The translations under genes and the position numbers were made by a program. This document shows positions 1 through 7,234 of a stretch of DNA of 9,184 bases, one piece after another. Source of the stretch: an uncultured Verrucomicrobiota bacterium (GTDB lineage Bacteria > Verrucomicrobiota > Verrucomicrobiia > Opitutales > Opitutaceae); NCBI GenBank assembly GCA_903919625.1, contig CAIXIZ010000137.1, positions 1 through 9,184 of the forward strand, read 5' to 3'. The notes below the pieces were generated by a model. The model had not been told where the DNA came from, did no database searches, and worked only from the letters and a program-made list of their open reading frames with translations. Position 1 is the first letter of the stretch; each line of letters opens with the position of its first letter.

Positions 1-1910
1 CCGCCGCTCCGGTCGCAGCGGCGAACCCGGTTCCGGATCCCGCACCTGCGGCCCCGCCAGCAGCGCCCGTCATCCCCAATTGGTCCCTGGTCAGCTCCGA
101 CGGAGCGCAGGGCGAGATCTCCTTGGACTCCACCGACCCCGTCAACCCGGACGCGCTGACCACCAGTCTCAAGCTCAACATCAGTTCCGTCGCCAGCTGT
201 CAGCGTGTCGGGGTGGCGAACGAGGGTTTCTGGGGCATCCCCGCGTTGCCCAACGTGACCTATCAGGCCTCGTTCTATGCCAAGGGTTCCAATGGTTTTA
301 CCGGACCGCTGACCGTCAGCATCGAGTCAAACGACGGCAAGACCGTCCACGCGACGGCCACGGTGCCGAAGCTCACGGACCGTTGGCAGCATTATTTTGT
401 TACGCTCAAGACCGGAGCGCTCACGCCCTCGGCGACCAACCGTTTTGTGATTTCCTCGGCGGCAAAAGGCACGGTCAACCTCAACCTCGTCTCGCTGTTC
501 CCCCCGGTGTTCAAGACACGCACTGGTGCGGCCTTGGGCCAGCGCCCCATCACTGGTTTCCGGTCCGACGTCATGCAACTCCTGGCCGACATGAATCCCT
601 CCTTCCTCCGTTTCCCTGGCGGTAACTTCGTGGAAGGGCCCAACCTGAACGACCGTTACAACTTCAAGATCACCATCGGTCCCTGGGAACAACGTCCGGG
701 TCATGGCGGTTCCTGGGGCTATCGTTCCTCCGACGGCTTGGGCCTATTGGAATTTCTCGAGTGGTGCGAGGACCTTAAGATGGAACCCGTCCTGGCGGTC
801 TGGGCCGGGCTGAACCTTGACCAAGGACGGGGCGTCGTGACCGGCGATGCCTTGAAACCCTACCTCCAGGATGCGCTGGACGAAATCGAATACGTCTCGG
901 GGGCGGCGAACACGGTGTGGGGCGCGCGCCGTGCCCAGGACGGTCATCCGGCCCCGTTCAAGCTCACCTACGTCGAGATTGGCAACGAGGACAACCTCAA
1001 CAACGGCACGGCCACCTACCGGGGCGAAAGCGGCCGCTTCGCCCTGTTCTATTCGGCCATCACGCAGAAATATCCCAACCTCCAGGTGGTCGCCACGACC
1101 GACCCTGCGGTGAAGCATGACGTGATTGATATCCATCATTACATGACGCCGGCCGAGGCAATTAGCCGGGCGCACGATTTTGACAAAACAGACCGTAGCG
1201 GGCCGAAGATATTTGTCGGCGAGTGGGCTTCCCAGGAAGGCGGCCTCAACAACCGGCAGCGGCCGCTCACCCCCACTTTCCAATGCGCCGTCTCGGATGC
1301 CGCTTACCTGACCGGTCTGGAGCGCAATGCGGACATGGTGATCATGTCCTGTTATGCCCCGCTGTTCACGCGGACCGATCAAGGCGGAAGCAATTGGCAG
1401 ACCGACCTGATCGGCTACAATTCGCTGAACAGCTACGCATCACCACCATACTACGTCCAGAAGATGTTCTCGAACGCCCGGGGCAACACCGTGCTCCCCA
1501 TCGCCAGCATCACACCGCAGACAATCCCGCCGCCGGCTCCTGCCCCCGATCCCGCCCCGGCGGCCAATCCCGGAGGCCGGGGCGGCCGTGGGGGCGGCAA
1601 TTTTCAGCCGCCCAACCCCAACGAGCCCATCCTGGCCTCCGCCAGCAAGGAGGACAGTTCTGGCGACATCATCCTCAAGGTCGTCAACGTCCTCGACGTT
1701 GAACAGAACATGAGTGTGGAACTGTCGGGAGCCAAGGTTCTGAAAAATGCCACCGGCCAGATCATGGTCGGGCAGCCCGGTGACACCAACAGTTTGGACG
1801 AACCTCGGCACATTGTCCCGAAGGATTTTGTCATCAATGACGCCGGGGCCATGTGGAACCACACTTTCCCGGGGAACTCCATCTCGGTCATTCGTTTTAA
1901 AACTAAATAA
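1..1910 (+). CDS. Alpha-L-arabinofuranosidase, GH51 family (5' end outside window)
   Basis: This retaining glycosidase likely releases terminal alpha-L-arabinofuranose from arabinoxylan or arabinan. The frame is open from base 3, so the start lies upstream; a TTG at 123 is not a convincing start. It begins with a Pro/Ala-rich linker (bases 3-80). A CBM4/9-like beta-sandwich follows (about 100-500), then the GH51 TIM barrel. The barrel has the family motif RFPGGNFVEG (from 609), the putative acid/base Glu in 'EIGNED' (codon 987-989) and the putative nucleophile Glu in 'FVGEWA' (codon 1221-1223). A C-terminal beta-sandwich ends at TAA 1908-1910 and is interrupted by a Pro/Ala/Gly/Arg-rich insert (about 1528-1617). 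The catalytic residues are intact. An extracellular or periplasmic location is inferred, because the signal peptide would lie off the window. An esterase gene follows on the same strand after 136 bases. The family call is firm; substrate specificity is inferred. Confidence 0.93.
   Translation, partial: AAPVAAANPVPDPAPAAPPAAPVIPNWSLVSSDGAQGEISLDSTDPVNPDALTTSLKLNISSVASCQRVGVANEGFWGIPALPNVTYQASFYAKGSNGFTGPLTVSIESNDGKTVHATATVPKLTDRWQHYFVTLKTGALTPSATNRFVISSAAKGTVNLNLVSLFPPVFKTRTGAALGQRPITGFRSDVMQLLADMNPSFLRFPGGNFVEGPNLNDRYNFKITIGPWEQRPGHGGSWGYRSSDGLGLLEFLEWCEDLKMEPVLAVWAGLNLDQGRGVVTGDALKPYLQDALDEIEYVSGAANTVWGARRAQDGHPAPFKLTYVEIGNEDNLNNGTATYRGESGRFALFYSAITQKYPNLQVVATTDPAVKHDVIDIHHYMTPAEAISRAHDFDKTDRSGPKIFVGEWASQEGGLNNRQRPLTPTFQCAVSDAAYLTGLERNADMVIMSCYAPLFTRTDQGGSNWQTDLIGYNSLNSYASPPYYVQKMFSNARGNTVLPIASITPQTIPPPAPAPDPAPAANPGGRGGRGGGNFQPPNPNEPILASASKEDSSGDIILKVVNVLDVEQNMSVELSGAKVLKNATGQIMVGQPGDTNSLDEPRHIVPKDFVINDAGAMWNHTFPGNSISVIRFKTK
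1528..1617 (+). other. Low-complexity Pro/Ala/Gly/Arg-rich insert inside the GH51 C-terminal domain
   Basis: About 30 codons between the 'YYVQKMFS' strand and the 'PILASASK' strand of the C-terminal sandwich encode a run of Pro, Ala and Asp-Pro, followed by GGRGGRGGG. GH51 enzymes as I know them have a short loop here. The stretch shares PDPAPAA with the N-terminal linker at bases 3-80. It is in frame and does not break the gene. It is probably a disordered loop. Confidence 0.7.
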
Positions 1911-1962
1911 CCATCACCCGGAGGGACGGATGCTCATTTGGGCCTCGCCAATGATCGCCGGT

Positions 1963-1995
1963 CCACTCCGACCGAGATACCCCTCGTCGGAGTGG
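1963..1995 (+). promoter_or_regulatory. Intergenic hairpin between GH51 and esterase genes
   Basis: Arm CCACTCCGAC (1963-1972) is exactly complementary to GTCGGAGTGG (1986-1995). After one bulged C (1973), GAG (1974-1976) pairs with CTC (1983-1985), leaving loop ATACCC. This gives 13 base pairs in total. A shorter competing pairing, CGGTC with GACCG (1959-1963 and 1970-1974), overlaps the first arm. No T-run follows, so a classical intrinsic terminator is unlikely. An RNA element that protects or attenuates the transcript between the two genes, or a palindromic operator, are alternatives. Confidence 0.6.
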
Positions 1996-2046
1996 CTGAT
2001 CCTCAGCAGATTCCAAATACCAGATGTCCAAAACTCCCAAATCATC

Positions 2047-2937
2047 ATGAAAACCACCCATAGGCTGCTCGTGGCAGCCGGATTGTTCCTGCTGGCGGCC
2101 AACGCCCCGGCCCAAGACAAGAATTTCTATGTTTTCCTGTGCTTTGGGCAGTCAAACATGGAGGGTTATCCCGGCATCCAGGAAGCGGACCAGAAATTTG
2201 CGGACAGCCGTTTCGAGATGCTGGCGGCGGTGGTTTTCCCCGCCTTGGTCCGGAAAAAGGACACTTGGTCCACTGCCGTGCCGCCGTTATGCCGGCCCGG
2301 CACCGGTCTCTGCCCCGCCGATTACTTTGGCCGGACGCTGGTGGCGAACCTCTCCAAAGAGATCAAGGTCGGGGTGGTCAACGTTGCCGTCGCCGGTGCC
2401 AAAATCGAGATTTTTGACCAGAACAATTTCCAGTCATACCTTTCAGCGCTTCCGGCCTCCGACAACTACAAGAAAAACATCGCCAAAGGCTACGGTGGTA
2501 GCCCTTACCTGCGTTTGGTGGAGATGGGAAAATTGGCCCAGAAATCTGGTGTCATCAAAGGCATTCTGCTGCATCAGGGTGAATCCAACACCAACGACAA
2601 GGAGTGGCCGAACAAGGTGAAGGCCATCTACGGGAATTTGCTCAAGGATCTGGACCTCAGGGCCGAGGATGTGCCACTGCTCGCCGGCGAGGTCGTGGGC
2701 GCAGACCAAAAGGGTGCCTGTGCCAGCATGAACCAGATAATTGACGAGCTGCCCAGGACCATCCCCACCGCGCATGTCATCTCCTCCGCTGGCTGCATTG
2801 GTCGGCCGGATCATCTGCATTTCACGCCGGAGGGCTACCGGGAACTGGGCAAGCGTTATGCGGAAACAATGCTGCCCTTGCTCGGCGCCAAGCCGGCCGA
2901 AGCCAAGGAGTCAAAACCAGCCGGCCCAAAAACCTGA
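2047..2937 (+). CDS. Secreted carbohydrate acetylesterase, SASA/CE6-like SGNH hydrolase
   Basis: The 296-residue protein probably removes O-acetyl groups from xylan or another acetylated glycan in the periplasm or outside the cell. The ATG at 2047 begins a clear signal peptide (basic start, hydrophobic residues 7-20, likely cut after APA at 20-22). The SGNH-type motifs are complete: nucleophile Ser36 in FGQSNMEG, HQGES at 176-180, and Asp255/His258 in DHLHF near the C-terminus. The full-length alignment pattern, as I recall it, matches esterases of Bacteroidota and Verrucomicrobiota polysaccharide loci, annotated 'sialate O-acetylesterase' or CE6 acetyl xylan esterase. The frame is open upstream, with an in-frame ATG at 1930 preceded by GGAGGG. 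That start would add 39 residues before the signal peptide, so 2047 is preferred. Its GH51 neighbour supports a hemicellulose role. The catalytic class is firm; the substrate is inferred. Confidence 0.88.
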   Translation: MKTTHRLLVAAGLFLLAANAPAQDKNFYVFLCFGQSNMEGYPGIQEADQKFADSRFEMLAAVVFPALVRKKDTWSTAVPPLCRPGTGLCPADYFGRTLVANLSKEIKVGVVNVAVAGAKIEIFDQNNFQSYLSALPASDNYKKNIAKGYGGSPYLRLVEMGKLAQKSGVIKGILLHQGESNTNDKEWPNKVKAIYGNLLKDLDLRAEDVPLLAGEVVGADQKGACASMNQIIDELPRTIPTAHVISSAGCIGRPDHLHFTPEGYRELGKRYAETMLPLLGAKPAEAKESKPAGPKT

Positions 2938-3181
2938 GGGCCATTGTCCGGGGCAAGCGCGATCTTATGCCGGCCCGTCCTCCGGCGGGCAGTTCCGGAA
3001 CAGTTTGAGACTTGAGCGCGGCTCGGCGGGTTCTTCTGGATTACAAACTTGCCCAGGGGGCTTTGATCGCGTTTGTCTGGCAGGCGGCGATGGTTTGCTC
3101 CCAAACGCTTGGCGCGCACGATCAGCCATCACCTCCCTTTCGCCCGGCAGCTACTGCCCTTTCCCCTGAGATTTTTCCCCG
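2938..3181. other. Gene-poor stretch with no recognisable gene
   Basis: I read all six frames here and found no product I recognise and no start with a convincing protein behind it. Short open frames exist on both strands, but their translations are Arg/Ser/Pro-rich and look like noise. Apart from the hairpin and palindrome near 2973-3001, I see nothing definite. It may be eroded remains of the gene whose 3' end survives at 3185-3460. Confidence 0.5.
2973..2990 (+). terminator. Possible weak terminator hairpin after the esterase gene
   Basis: GCCCGTC (2973-2979) can pair with GGCGGGC (2984-2990) around a CTCC loop, giving seven pairs including one G-U. It lies 36 bases after the esterase stop. 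No T-run follows, so the terminator role is a guess from position. A perfect 10-base palindrome, GTTCCGGAAC, follows directly at 2992-3001. Confidence 0.3.
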
Positions 3182-3184
3182 TAA

Positions 3185-3460
3185 GATATCCCCGGAGTGC
3201 GTCTCGCCATCGGATCGAACGCGAGCTCAGTCTGGTGGGTGAACGGGCAGGAGGTGATCGGGATTTATGACGACCGGCAGACCGTCATCGACGACGGGGT
3301 CTCCCGACGTCTGACGCTGAAAAAAGGCCCCAACATCGTGCGCGGTGCCATCGTTAACGGTGGCGGCGCCACCGATTTTTGTGTGCGTTTTCTCGATGCC
3401 GACGAAAAGCCGCTGCAACGGTATGTCCTGACCCTGGCCGAGCCGAAAAATGCCCGGTGA
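3185..3460 (+). pseudogene. Orphan C-terminal fragment of a carbohydrate-enzyme-like beta-sandwich domain
   Basis: The frame encodes a protein-like segment of about 91 residues with 'GSNASSVWWVNGQEV', 'RRLTLKKGPNIVRGAIVNG' and 'ATDFCVRFLDADEKPL', ending at TGA 3458-3460. The alternating strands and the 'WWVNGQEV' turn resemble galactose-binding-like or PA14-like accessory domains at the C-termini of secreted glycoside hydrolases and esterases. The frame is closed by a stop at 3182-3184. The only near-5' start is GTG 3197, which would begin in mid-domain with no signal peptide. I therefore read it as the surviving 3' end of a larger gene whose front was deleted or scrambled. A small genuine gene from GTG 3197 (87 residues) is the alternative. 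I cannot name the parent enzyme. Confidence 0.55.
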
Positions 3461-3462
3461 GC

Positions 3463-3624
3463 ACTGCGCCCGGATGGCGTCCGCCGGCATTGCCTCCGCC
3501 GTTTTCCAGCGAGCGAAGATACGCAGTCAGGGCCGCAATGACCGGCCCGTACAAAAAGCATGGTGTGGCGGATCTCACGGCGCTAACCGCTGATCTTCGC
3601 GCGCTGGAGAAAGAGGGGAGGTGA
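3463..3624 (+). pseudogene. Coding-like C-terminal remnant, unidentified
   Basis: Immediately after the previous fragment, in another frame, the reading 'ERRYAVRAAMTGPYKKHG' followed by 'VADLTALTADLRALEKEGR' ends at TGA 3622-3624. The composition and helix-like periodicity look like a real protein tail. No start or upstream domain in the same frame is convincing; ATG 3538 would give only 28 residues. It could be the end of a second decayed gene or a frameshifted continuation of the preceding fragment. I do not recognise the family. Confidence 0.3.
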
Positions 3625-3765
3625 CGGGCCCCGCCACGGAGGGGATTTACCGACCAGACTTGCCCTGTCTCCCCTTGCATTGAAACGTGGTTTGTCTCGT
3701 GGGTGCAGTCGCAAAGCCAGCCCGTCCTGCCGGAAAGGCGATGAACTGCCCGCTGACATTGCGAT

Positions 3766-5346
3766 TCATCCCGCGCGATAGGTGGAGGTGTGCCAGGGGG
3801 TTTTGGCCCGCTTTTTCACCCCGCGATTTTTGTTGGCGGCCAGATGCTCAAGGATTTTGAAAACCTGCTCGGTTTTGTCGGGCACACCCATGGCGTCGGC
3901 CAGTTGCTCGGCGGTAAAGGACCGGCCGGGTGCGGCCTGGAGCGCGGCGGCAAGCCTGAGCTGCAGGGCGATGACCCCGCCCGCCGCTTTTTTGCCGGCC
4001 TCGACTCCGGGCTGGTGGTAGGCATTGATGCCGACGAGCGAGGCATAAAAGCCGACCACGCGCTCATACAGCGCAATGAGCATGCCGAGCGAGTGCGGCG
4101 AGACATCGGGCAGCGTGAGTGTGATGGAATGGCGGTTTTTTTCAGTGAGCGCATCCCGGGTGCCGAGCTGGAAACCTTGCAGGTAGTCACCGGCGGTGAT
4201 GCCCGGCTCAACCTCGAGCGAAGTTTTCGCGTCCCGGTCCTTGCGCACCTCGATGAAGGTGACGAAGAAATTGTTCACTCCCTCGCGGAGCTGCTGCACG
4301 TAGGCATGCTGATCGGTCGAGCCCTTGTTGCCGTAGACGGCAATGCCCTGGTTGACGACGCGGCCCTGGAGATCGAGCTCTTTGCCGAGTGACTCCATCA
4401 CCAGCTGCTGCAGGTAGCGTGAGAACAGGAGCAGGCGGTCCTTGTAGGGCAGCACCACCATGTCCTTCGCGCCCCGGCCCTCGGTGGCAAAGTGCCACAT
4501 CAGGGCCATCAGTGCGGCGGGATTTTGCGCGATGACCGGAGTGCGGGTGACGACATCCATGGCCGCCGCCCCGTCGAGCATCGCCTGGATGTCGAGACCC
4601 TGCAGGGCGGCCGGCAGCAGGCCGACGGCGCAAAGTTCGCTGGTCCGGCCGCCAACCCAGTCCCACATCGGGAAGCGTGCAAGCCAGCCCTCCTGCGTGG
4701 CAGTGGCATCAAGCTTTGAGCCGACCCCGGTGACGGCGACGAAATGCCTGGCGTGCGCGAGGTGCGCCGCCCGAAAGGCGGCGATGGTCTCCAGCATGCC
4801 GTTGCGCGTCTCGGCGGTCCCGCCGGATTTTGAAATCACCACCACGAGCGTTTTCGCGAGTTTGCCGCGCAGTCCGGCGAGGACGTAATCCATGCCGTCG
4901 GGATCGGTGTTGTCGAAGAAAGCGACCGACAGCCGGTCCTTGCGCGGCTGGCCGAGCGCATGGGCGACGAGCTGCGGGCCGAGGGCCGAGCCGCCGATGC
5001 CGATGACCAGGAGATGCCTGAACCTGCCCTTCGGGCCGGTGACCGCACCGGAGTGAACCCGGGCGGCAAAGTCCTTGATCGCCGTCAGGGTCGACGTGAT
5101 CTCGCCGGCCAGATCCGGCGAGGGCGCGAGGTGTGGCGCGCGCAGCCAGTAGTGGCCGACCATGCGCTGTTCATCGGGATTGGCGATCGCGCCGCCTTCC
5201 AGATGTTTCATGGCGGCAAAGGCGTCCTGCATGCGGGATGCCATGGTGACGAGAAACTCGTCAGGGAAGGGCATGCGGCTGACGTCGAGCGAGACACCGA
5301 GCCCGGAGTGATGATAGAAATGGGTTTTGAAGCGGGACCAGATCAT
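3766..5346 (-). CDS. pgi: Glucose-6-phosphate isomerase
   Basis: This cytoplasmic enzyme interconverts glucose 6-phosphate and fructose 6-phosphate in glycolysis and gluconeogenesis. The 526-residue protein carries the SIS phosphosugar-binding segments GIGGSALG (116-123) and SKSGGTAET (172-180). It also has the family motif WVGGRTSE (230-237), the Glu-containing MESLGKE (317-323), the catalytic-His motif STDQHA (343-348) and the C-terminal signature YHQPGVEAGKK with its conserved Lys452. I chose the ATG at 5346 (MIWSRFK); an upstream TTG at 5397 would add 17 unlikely residues. No Shine-Dalgarno sequence precedes it. After Lys452 the protein continues for about 74 residues, including a winged-helix-like segment (477-508), as in cyanobacterial and plastid enzymes. 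The gene is transcribed divergently from the DUF4337-like gene, with 122 bases between the starts. Confidence 0.97.
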   Translation of the reverse strand: MIWSRFKTHFYHHSGLGVSLDVSRMPFPDEFLVTMASRMQDAFAAMKHLEGGAIANPDEQRMVGHYWLRAPHLAPSPDLAGEITSTLTAIKDFAARVHSGAVTGPKGRFRHLLVIGIGGSALGPQLVAHALGQPRKDRLSVAFFDNTDPDGMDYVLAGLRGKLAKTLVVVISKSGGTAETRNGMLETIAAFRAAHLAHARHFVAVTGVGSKLDATATQEGWLARFPMWDWVGGRTSELCAVGLLPAALQGLDIQAMLDGAAAMDVVTRTPVIAQNPAALMALMWHFATEGRGAKDMVVLPYKDRLLLFSRYLQQLVMESLGKELDLQGRVVNQGIAVYGNKGSTDQHAYVQQLREGVNNFFVTFIEVRKDRDAKTSLEVEPGITAGDYLQGFQLGTRDALTEKNRHSITLTLPDVSPHSLGMLIALYERVVGFYASLVGINAYHQPGVEAGKKAAGGVIALQLRLAAALQAAPGRSFTAEQLADAMGVPDKTEQVFKILEHLAANKNRGVKKRAKTPWHTSTYRAG

Positions 5347-5468
5347 GGGGTGGAGGTGGAGGAGACGTATCAGACCCGTCGCACCGGACAAAGCCAAAAG
5401 CGCAGGGGGGCAAACTGAGCCTTGCGGCGGAGCCGGGCCTGGCAGAGCGTTTCCCGTCCCTCTCGGCG

Positions 5469-6389
5469 ATGAAAATCAAACTCACGGATCCCTTGAAACA
5501 AGACCTACCCGCCACCGGCTGGGGGAAAATCCTCGGCGCGACGCCGGTGGTGCTCACCGTCATCGCGACGTTGCTGGCCGGACTGGCGTCGAGCGAAATG
5601 ACGCGGGCGCAATACGAGCGGTCACTCGCCGCCCAGCAGCAATCCAAGGCCGGCGACCAATGGAATTATTTCCAAGGCAAAAAACTGCGCGGCGCGCTGC
5701 AACGGATGACGGCGGACGTGCTGGAAAACACGGCGGAGGTCCGTCCGCTGACCGTGGCAGCCCTGCGGCGAGGATTGGAGGGCTCTCCGGCCGCCGCCAC
5801 GCTGTCCACCCCGGCGGGGGAGGCGGCCATGACGGCCTTGGGCGGCGGGGCGTTGCCGGCCTGGCCGGCGGCTCCCGCGCCCGACCCCGCCCTGCAAACC
5901 GCATTGCAAGCCTCCGCATCGGGACGGCCAGAGGCGGAGCTGGCGGTGCAGCTGATCCCGGTCACCGATGCGGCGCTGGAGCAGGCGCTCCAGGCCGCCG
6001 CCACCGAAGCGCAGGCTTTCGACGCCGCCTTCAAGCCGGTGTTTCAGACGGTGGACACGTTCGAAAAGGCAATGACGGAACCGGCCTTGAAGCGTGATTT
6101 GGTGGCCGCGCGCCTGCAACTGCAGGCCCGGCGTTATGATGACGAGGCCGCCATCAACCAGGCGATCGGCAGTCTCCGCGATCTCCAGGTGCGCAAAAGC
6201 AATCTCGCCGCCGAGCGCTTCCACCGCCGGAGCGGGCGTTTTTTCTTTGGCATGCTGGCGGCACAACTGGGGGTGATCCTGTCGACGCTGGCCCTGGCGG
6301 CCCAGCGCCGGAGCTGGCTCTGGGGGGTGGCGGCCGGGGCCGGGGCGGTCGCGATCACCTTTGCGGCCTATGTCTATTGGTTCATCTGA
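5469..6389 (+). CDS. DUF4337-like membrane protein of unknown function
   Basis: The 306-residue protein has one predicted membrane segment near the N-terminus (about 20-41). A long soluble domain (42-255) follows, then two closely spaced membrane segments at the C-terminus (257-278 and 282-305). Directly after the first segment, 'AGDQWNYFQGKKLR' (61-74) resembles the DUF4337 core, which typically reads 'A.DQW.YYQAK..' after a transmembrane helix. The middle (105-165) is an Ala/Pro-rich, probably flexible stretch. The ATG at 5469 is the first start after the divergent pgi promoter region, and no Shine-Dalgarno sequence is visible. The family has no established function. The topology suggests a domain held between inner-membrane helices. 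The gene precedes scpA by 59 bases and could share its transcript. Confidence 0.8.
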   Translation: MKIKLTDPLKQDLPATGWGKILGATPVVLTVIATLLAGLASSEMTRAQYERSLAAQQQSKAGDQWNYFQGKKLRGALQRMTADVLENTAEVRPLTVAALRRGLEGSPAAATLSTPAGEAAMTALGGGALPAWPAAPAPDPALQTALQASASGRPEAELAVQLIPVTDAALEQALQAAATEAQAFDAAFKPVFQTVDTFEKAMTEPALKRDLVAARLQLQARRYDDEAAINQAIGSLRDLQVRKSNLAAERFHRRSGRFFFGMLAAQLGVILSTLALAAQRRSWLWGVAAGAGAVAITFAAYVYWFI

Positions 6390-6448
6390 ACCTGCGCACC
6401 GGCGAAATATATCATTGCCGCAACCAGACCTGACCCAAGCATCGCTTC

Positions 6449-7234
6449 GTGGATTCCGACGACAATTACCGCATCAAGCTGCCCGTTTTTGAGGGCCCCC
6501 TCGATCTGCTCCTTTTTCTGATCCGAAAAAACGAGCTCGATATCTACGATATTCCCATCGAGTCCGTGACCCGGCAGTACATCGCCGTCCTGCATTCCAT
6601 GCAGCAGCTCGACCTGGAGGTGGCGGGAGATTTTTTTGTCATGGCCGCGTCGCTCATGGAAATCAAAAGCCGCATGCTTCTGCCCAGGGGGGAGGCGGCC
6701 GTGGATCCCCAGGGTGAGACCGAGGGCTTCGATCCGCGGTGGGAACTCGTCAACCAGCTGCTGCAATACAAGAAATTCAAGGATGCCGCCGCCCGGCTCA
6801 ACGAGCTGGCTGCCGCCCAGCGGGACATGCTCGCCCGCCATGTGTCCGTGCTGTCGGCCGACCGGGCGCTCAAACCCGTGGGCCGGATCGATCTCTGGAC
6901 CACGTTCAATCTCGTGTTGCGCCGGCTGGCCGAAAAACTGGTCATCGGCGAGATCGAGGACGAGCAGGTGACCGTGGCCGACAAAATGGAGGAGCTGCTG
7001 GCCCTGACGCGCACCCGGCCAAGCTTTGTGTTTTCCGAACTGTTTCCCGGCAAGGTCAGCCTGCGGGTGCTCGTGGCCACCTTTCTGGCCGTCCTGGAGC
7101 TCACCCGTCTCGGGCGGCTGCGCGTGCGGCAGAGCGAGGCGTTCACCGACATCGAATGCTCGGCCCGCGACGACGTGCCTTCCGAAGAATCCCCGCTTGA
7201 AACACCCGCCGAAGCCAGCACGTTGTCCCCGTGA
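6449..7234 (+). CDS. scpA: Segregation and condensation protein A (kleisin of SMC-ScpAB)
   Basis: ScpA bridges the heads of the SMC dimer in bacterial condensin and helps to compact and separate the chromosome. The 261-residue protein opens with the hallmark 'FEGPLDLLLFLI' (14-25) and 'IYDIPIESVTRQYI' (32-45). The helical 'AASLMEIKSRMLLPR' (66-80) follows, then a central kleisin region. A C-terminal winged helix that binds the SMC cap spans about 190-236 and contains 'SFVFSELFPGKVSLRV'. GTG 6449 is the only start after the in-frame stop at 6431-6433, and no Shine-Dalgarno sequence precedes it. An AT-rich TATATC at 6408-6413 could be part of its own promoter, but no matching -35 box is clear. 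The stop overlaps the start of the next gene as GTGA. The partner scpB is not next to it in this window. Confidence 0.96.
   Translation: MDSDDNYRIKLPVFEGPLDLLLFLIRKNELDIYDIPIESVTRQYIAVLHSMQQLDLEVAGDFFVMAASLMEIKSRMLLPRGEAAVDPQGETEGFDPRWELVNQLLQYKKFKDAAARLNELAAAQRDMLARHVSVLSADRALKPVGRIDLWTTFNLVLRRLAEKLVIGEIEDEQVTVADKMEELLALTRTRPSFVFSELFPGKVSLRVLVATFLAVLELTRLGRLRVRQSEAFTDIECSARDDVPSEESPLETPAEASTLSP

Noticed and set aside
123..125. TTG at 123 as the start of the GH51 gene
   Set aside because: The same frame is open to the left edge and encodes a linker there; starting at 123 would cut into the binding domain.
744..1382. A 212-codon minus-strand open frame opposite GH51
   Set aside because: It overlaps the catalytic region of a clear GH51 enzyme and has no recognisable motif.
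3790..4392. A 200-codon plus-strand open frame within pgi
   Set aside because: It is antisense to the conserved Pgi C-terminal half; the composition is typical of a shadow frame.
5347..5468. Divergent promoters between pgi and the DUF4337-like gene
   Set aside because: A promoter must exist, but I found only weak box matches (for example TTGTCC and TACGTC on the minus strand), too poor to annotate.
5327..6097. A 256-codon plus-strand open frame overlapping the 5' parts of pgi and the DUF4337-like gene
   Set aside because: Arg/Gly-rich translation without domain features; the overlapping frame at 5469 has membrane helices and a family-like motif.
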